DNA of 8,872 bases from Cyclobacteriaceae bacterium (GTDB lineage: Bacteria > Bacteroidota > Bacteroidia > Cytophagales > Cyclobacteriaceae). A program made the position numbers and the translations under genes. Under the pieces are notes generated by a model. It saw nothing but the letters and a program-made list of their open reading frames with translations, did no database searches and had not been told where the DNA came from. This document shows positions 5,902 to 8,872 of this stretch, piece by piece; within the stretch, counting starts at the first letter, position 1, and each line of letters starts with the position of its first letter. Location of the stretch: assembly GCA_009885605.1 (NCBI GenBank), contig VFKK01000308.1, positions 1 to 8,872 on the forward strand. The letters are read 5' to 3'.

Positions 5902-7359
5902 ATGATGGACCCAACCTCACCTCATATTTCTGATCAATTTTACTCCAAGCGGGTAAAGAACCTCCATGTTCGGCATTTGAGGATAGCATCACCGGAAACA
6001 CCTGTCTTTGAATGCGCTAAGCGAATGGCAGTGGAGCAGGTGAGTTGTCTGTTCATCGGTAGATCGGACCAGGAGATTTTGGGTTATATCACAGATATTA
6101 CGCTTCGGGACCGGTTGCTGGCAAGGCAGCTTTCACCCCAAATCCCAGTCTCCGAAATCATGGAATTCAACATGGTCTCAATTCACCCGGAGGCCTTTTT
6201 GGTAGAAGCATTGTTGCTTATGTTCCGAACCAAATCAAGGTATCTGCTTGTCAAAAATCAAGAAGGGTACTTGGGTTGGATCAGCAGAACTAAGATCCTC
6301 ACCGAACAAAGCCAAGGGCCGTTTATGTTTGTCCAGTCGGTAAAGGAAGCTCGGCAAATAACGGAGCTGAAGGAGAAATGGGCCCGAATGCCGGAGATTA
6401 TTCATCTGCTGATCAGCAGGGGGATGAAGGCCGGAATCGTCAATCAGATCATTACCACAGTCGCGGATACCATTACTCAACGCGTGATCGAGCGGGTTTT
6501 AAAAGATATCGGTCCGGCTCCGGCGAAGTTTGTCTTCTTCGTAATGGGCAGTGAAGGTCGTGGTGAACTCACTCTGAAAACCGATCAGGACAACGCCATC
6601 ATCTATGAAGACAAGGCAAATGAGCATCGCGAGGCAGTGAGGGAATATTTTCTGGTCTTTGCGACCCGTGTTTCTACTGCTTTAAATGATATCGGGATTG
6701 TCTTTTGCGAGGGAGAATTAATGGCGATGAATCCAAAGTGGACGCACTCCCTCTCTCACTGGAAGCAGAATTATGAAACCTGGATTCAGCATGCCTCGCA
6801 GGAAACCGTAATGAACTATGCTACCTTTTTCGACTGCAGGGCCATTTACGGGAAAACGAATTTACTGGACGAATTGAAGGTGTTTATGGATCTCCAGTTG
6901 CAATCCGCCCCAGAGCGATTTTATGTCAACCTGGGCCATAACGCACTTCAATACGAACCTCCACTTACTTTTTTCAGGCAAATACGAACCGAAAAAATCG
7001 AAGGGGAAAAGCAAATCAACCTAAAGCAAACCATGCGAACCATCGTGGATTTGGCTCGGGTATATGCACTAAAGTACCGGATTTTTGAAACCAACACAGA
7101 ACGGAGAATTAATGCCTTGACTGATAAAGGGGTTTTTTCAGCAAAAGAGGCACAAGAACTTACCCAGGCATTTGATTATCTGATGTCGCTCCGGTTGGAA
7201 AACCAATCTCAGTTAATACTTGAGAAAGGAAAGAAACCAAAAAACTTCCTTGCGATAGATCAACTAACGAAAGTTCAGTCCGTGACCTTGATCGAGATTT
7301 TTAAGGTGGTGCAGGAATTCCAAGCTAGGATAAAAATCGCTTTCACCAGGAGTTTGTAA
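5902..7359 (+). CDS. CBS-pair and DUF294 nucleotidyltransferase-like signalling protein
   Basis: This 485-residue, apparently cytosolic protein has no signal or membrane segment. Two CBS domains (about 26-75 and 85-135, ending LGYITDITLRDRL and LGWISRTKIL) form a likely adenine-nucleotide sensing module. A DUF294 nucleotidyltransferase-like domain follows (about 150-290), with the signature GSEGRGELTLKTDQDN (216-231), where the Asp228/Asp230 pair is the expected metal-binding site. The ELMAMNPKW stretch (272-280) and nearby HW are typical of the family. A helical DUF294 C-terminal domain fills about 325-480. The family resembles the uridylyltransferase part of GlnD, but its target is unknown. 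Many relatives carry an N-terminal cyclic-nucleotide-binding domain; this one does not, and an in-frame stop at 5788-5790 with no start codon between shows it is not hidden upstream. ATG at 5902 (or the next codon, also ATG) is the only reasonable start, without a Shine-Dalgarno. No exonuclease or symporter partner follows it. Confidence 0.9.
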   Translation: MMDPTSPHISDQFYSKRVKNLHVRHLRIASPETPVFECAKRMAVEQVSCLFIGRSDQEILGYITDITLRDRLLARQLSPQIPVSEIMEFNMVSIHPEAFLVEALLLMFRTKSRYLLVKNQEGYLGWISRTKILTEQSQGPFMFVQSVKEARQITELKEKWARMPEIIHLLISRGMKAGIVNQIITTVADTITQRVIERVLKDIGPAPAKFVFFVMGSEGRGELTLKTDQDNAIIYEDKANEHREAVREYFLVFATRVSTALNDIGIVFCEGELMAMNPKWTHSLSHWKQNYETWIQHASQETVMNYATFFDCRAIYGKTNLLDELKVFMDLQLQSAPERFYVNLGHNALQYEPPLTFFRQIRTEKIEGEKQINLKQTMRTIVDLARVYALKYRIFETNTERRINALTDKGVFSAKEAQELTQAFDYLMSLRLENQSQLILEKGKKPKNFLAIDQLTKVQSVTLIEIFKVVQEFQARIKIAFTRSL

Positions 7360-7661
7360 GGATTTGATTTTTCATTTTTTTAAGTAAGAGCTCCTAATCT
7401 GCAAAGATCATTTAACTTATAAAAAAGATTTATCCTTTATACTTTTATAAATTTTTTGTAAAAGTTCGCAATAATCAAAAACTTTTTTTAATTTTGTATG
7501 GATTGAAAATTACTCTTCAGACCTTCCTTTTTCAGAATTATATTTTGAAAATTTTGAATCTGTTTCTTTGTAATCGCAAAAGAAATAGTTTGAATACGTA
7601 AGATTCTTCGAAACTTAATGGAGAAAAATATATCCCAACAAAACCTAACCTTTCACACGGT
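7360..7661. other. AT-rich 302-base spacer, no gene seen
   Basis: This stretch separates two genes on the + strand and is clearly richer in A and T than the flanking genes. I find no convincing coding frame and no strong GC-rich terminator after the upstream stop codon. A T-run (7373-7381) follows the stop at a short distance without a stable stem. A weak hairpin TTTCTTT/AAAGAAA (7563-7569 with 7579-7585) lies in the probable leader of the downstream gene. One promoter-like element is listed separately. In-frame stop TAA at 7599-7601, with no start codon before 7662, limits upstream extension of the next gene. Confidence 0.6.
7489..7496 (+). promoter_or_regulatory. Probable -7 promoter element (TAATTTTG) for the NagB-like gene
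   Basis: TAATTTTG matches the Bacteroidota -7 consensus TAnnTTTG exactly. TTCG at 7465-7468, with a 20-base spacer, is a near match to the TTTG -33 element. Transcription would start near 7503, giving a leader of roughly 160 bases before the start codon at 7662. The downstream gene otherwise has no obvious promoter. Confidence 0.4.
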
Positions 7662-8872
7662 ATGTTAAGCAAGTATCCACTTTCAGAAGTAGAAAAAAGT
7701 TTCCTAAAGGAGTCCGGGGTTGATAAAATCAGCACCCTGATCCCTTACCTTTTGGTTGACAATTTTCCAAAGCTTGGCCTGCTTACAGCTTGCCGCTTTT
7801 TGGAATGGGCGGCAGCCAATCCTCAAGGAGTCATAAGTTTGCCAACCGGAAAAACTCCTGAGTTTTTTATCAAATGGACTCAATACCTTCTGGAAAACTG
7901 GGATACAAAAAAAGGAAAGGAAGTCAGGGAGAAAAATGGTCTTGGAAACACTAAAAAGCCGGTTTTAAGTGATCTGACTTTCGTTCAAATCGATGAATTT
8001 TACCCTATTTCTTCCAAGCAGCAAAACAGTTTCTACGACTACGTCAATAAATTTTACATTCAGGGTTTTGGTCTCTCAAAGGAAAAAGCCATTTTAATCA
8101 ATTCAGACGAAATTCCACTGGCTAATGGTCTTCACTTCAGTCAGGTGTTTCCGGATTTGAAAGTTGATTTAAGCTTAAGATTCAGAGATCCTAAAACCGA
8201 TCTTGAAAAAATTCAGCAGCAATCAATTTACATGATTGATCAATGGTGCGGTGAGTATGAGCAGAGAATCAGAGATGCCGGCGGAATCGGATTCTTCCTT
8301 GGTGGGATCGGACCGGATGGTCATATCGCCTTCAACACAAGAGGATCACATATTTTTTCTGTCACCCGACTGACTGAAACCAACTTTGAAACACAGGCCG
8401 TTGCAGCGGGAGATTTGGGTGGAATTGAAATTTCTTCCAACAGATTGGTAATCACAATCGGTTTGGATACCATCGTCTACAATCCTGAAGCTGTCGGAAT
8501 CATCATCGCCGCAGGAGAAGCCAAAGCCGGTATCGTGAAGGATTCTCTGGAAACAAAACTGAATAACGTCTATCCGGCAACTGTCCTTCAGAAACTTAAA
8601 AATGGTCGATTTTACCTGACGAAAGGAGCCGCAGTAAAGCTGACCGACTCCATGGATTCTTACTACCAAAAAGGTGAATGGACCTGGGAAAAGACAGAAA
8701 GATCAGTCATTGATCTTTGCAGAAAAATAAAAAAATACGGTCATCGAATCAAAATCGAGGATTTGAAAGCTGACCGATACACCCGATTGATTCCGGGTCT
8801 TTCCGAAGACACTGTAAATCAGGTCATGAAAAGCATCGAAGCCAAGCTTTCCAAAGGTTTGGAACAGGAACA
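7662..8872 (+). CDS. Glucosamine-6-phosphate deaminase-like (NagB-like) protein, 3' truncated
   Basis: The frame opens with ATG at 7662 and stays open to the window end (403 codons and a partial one), so the C-terminus is missing. NagB converts glucosamine 6-phosphate to fructose 6-phosphate and ammonia. Family motifs are LPTGKTPEFF (60-69, phosphate-binding loop), QIDEFYP (109-115; Asp111/Glu112 align with E. coli Asp72/Glu73), NSFYDYV (122-128), and GGIGPDGHIAFN (214-225; Asp219 and His221 align with Asp141 and His143). Also present are VTRLTETN (234-241), VITIGLDTI (263-271) and GEAKAG (285-290; Lys288 near E. coli Lys208). The position of E. coli Glu148, part of the catalytic relay, is Thr226. 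The NagB-like part ends near residue 330, followed by a charged helical region (about 340-403), whereas E. coli NagB is 266 residues in all. I recall long Bacteroidota relatives with a PIG-L/LmbE-type deacetylase domain after this part, so one may lie to the right. Deaminase activity is uncertain. Confidence 0.85.
   Translation, partial: MLSKYPLSEVEKSFLKESGVDKISTLIPYLLVDNFPKLGLLTACRFLEWAAANPQGVISLPTGKTPEFFIKWTQYLLENWDTKKGKEVREKNGLGNTKKPVLSDLTFVQIDEFYPISSKQQNSFYDYVNKFYIQGFGLSKEKAILINSDEIPLANGLHFSQVFPDLKVDLSLRFRDPKTDLEKIQQQSIYMIDQWCGEYEQRIRDAGGIGFFLGGIGPDGHIAFNTRGSHIFSVTRLTETNFETQAVAAGDLGGIEISSNRLVITIGLDTIVYNPEAVGIIIAAGEAKAGIVKDSLETKLNNVYPATVLQKLKNGRFYLTKGAAVKLTDSMDSYYQKGEWTWEKTERSVIDLCRKIKKYGHRIKIEDLKADRYTRLIPGLSEDTVNQVMKSIEAKLSKGLEQE

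Noticed and set aside
7412..7453. AT-only inverted repeat TTATAAAA...TTTTATAA as terminator of the CBS gene
   Set aside because: The arms are pure A/T with a long loop, so the stem would be unstable; expected by chance in such AT-rich DNA.
7538..7735. Minus-strand open frame of 65 codons across the spacer and the start of the NagB-like gene
   Set aside because: It overlaps the beginning of a well-supported gene, has low-complexity composition driven by AT-rich DNA, and matches no motif I know.
8346..8669. Minus-strand open frame of 107 codons
   Set aside because: It is entirely antisense to the NagB-like coding sequence, whose motifs are strong.

Overview
The window looks like chromosomal DNA of a Bacteroidota bacterium, probably of the Cytophagia/Cyclobacteriaceae kind (Algoriphagus-like). 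The evidence is the moderate GC content, the AT-rich spacers, the near absence of Shine-Dalgarno sequences before clear genes, spacer matches to the Bacteroidota -7 promoter element TAnnTTTG, a lipoprotein-type mutarotase, and an intergenic repeat I remember from Bacteroidota genomes. The genus is an inference.

Left edge (1-1079, + strand): the C-terminal ~347 residues of a contractile tail sheath protein of the phage-tail/extracellular contractile injection system (eCIS) type. A strong hairpin terminator closes it. The rest of that locus should lie to the left, outside the window.

Minus-strand block (5729 down to 1106): three genes in one direction, likely one transcription unit ending at the same bidirectional terminator. 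In transcription order they are a 637-residue fusion of gluconokinase with 6-phosphogluconate dehydrogenase, an exported amidohydrolase with a complete metal-ligand set, and a lipoprotein aldose 1-epimerase. The two spacers hold repeat-like DNA. A dispersed-repeat-like sequence supplies the last codons and the stop of the fusion gene. A degenerate AAGAGAY heptad tract begins at the stop of the amidohydrolase gene. The fusion takes gluconate to 6-phosphogluconate and on to ribulose 5-phosphate. The mutarotase interconverts sugar anomers in the envelope, and the amidohydrolase substrate is unknown.

Right side (+ strand): a divergent 172-base spacer separates the fusion gene from a CBS-pair plus nucleotidyltransferase-like (DUF294) signalling protein at 5902-7359. 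A 302-base AT-rich spacer with one good promoter-like site follows. Then comes a glucosamine-6-phosphate-deaminase-like gene that starts at 7662 and runs off the right edge. It keeps most NagB catalytic residues but has Thr where E. coli NagB has Glu148.

No tRNA, rRNA, CRISPR array, insertion sequence or integrase was seen. The most unusual points are the kinase-dehydrogenase fusion with a nearly absent linker, its repeat-derived C-terminus, its altered cofactor loop, the variant NagB-like active site, and the edge of a probable contractile injection locus.
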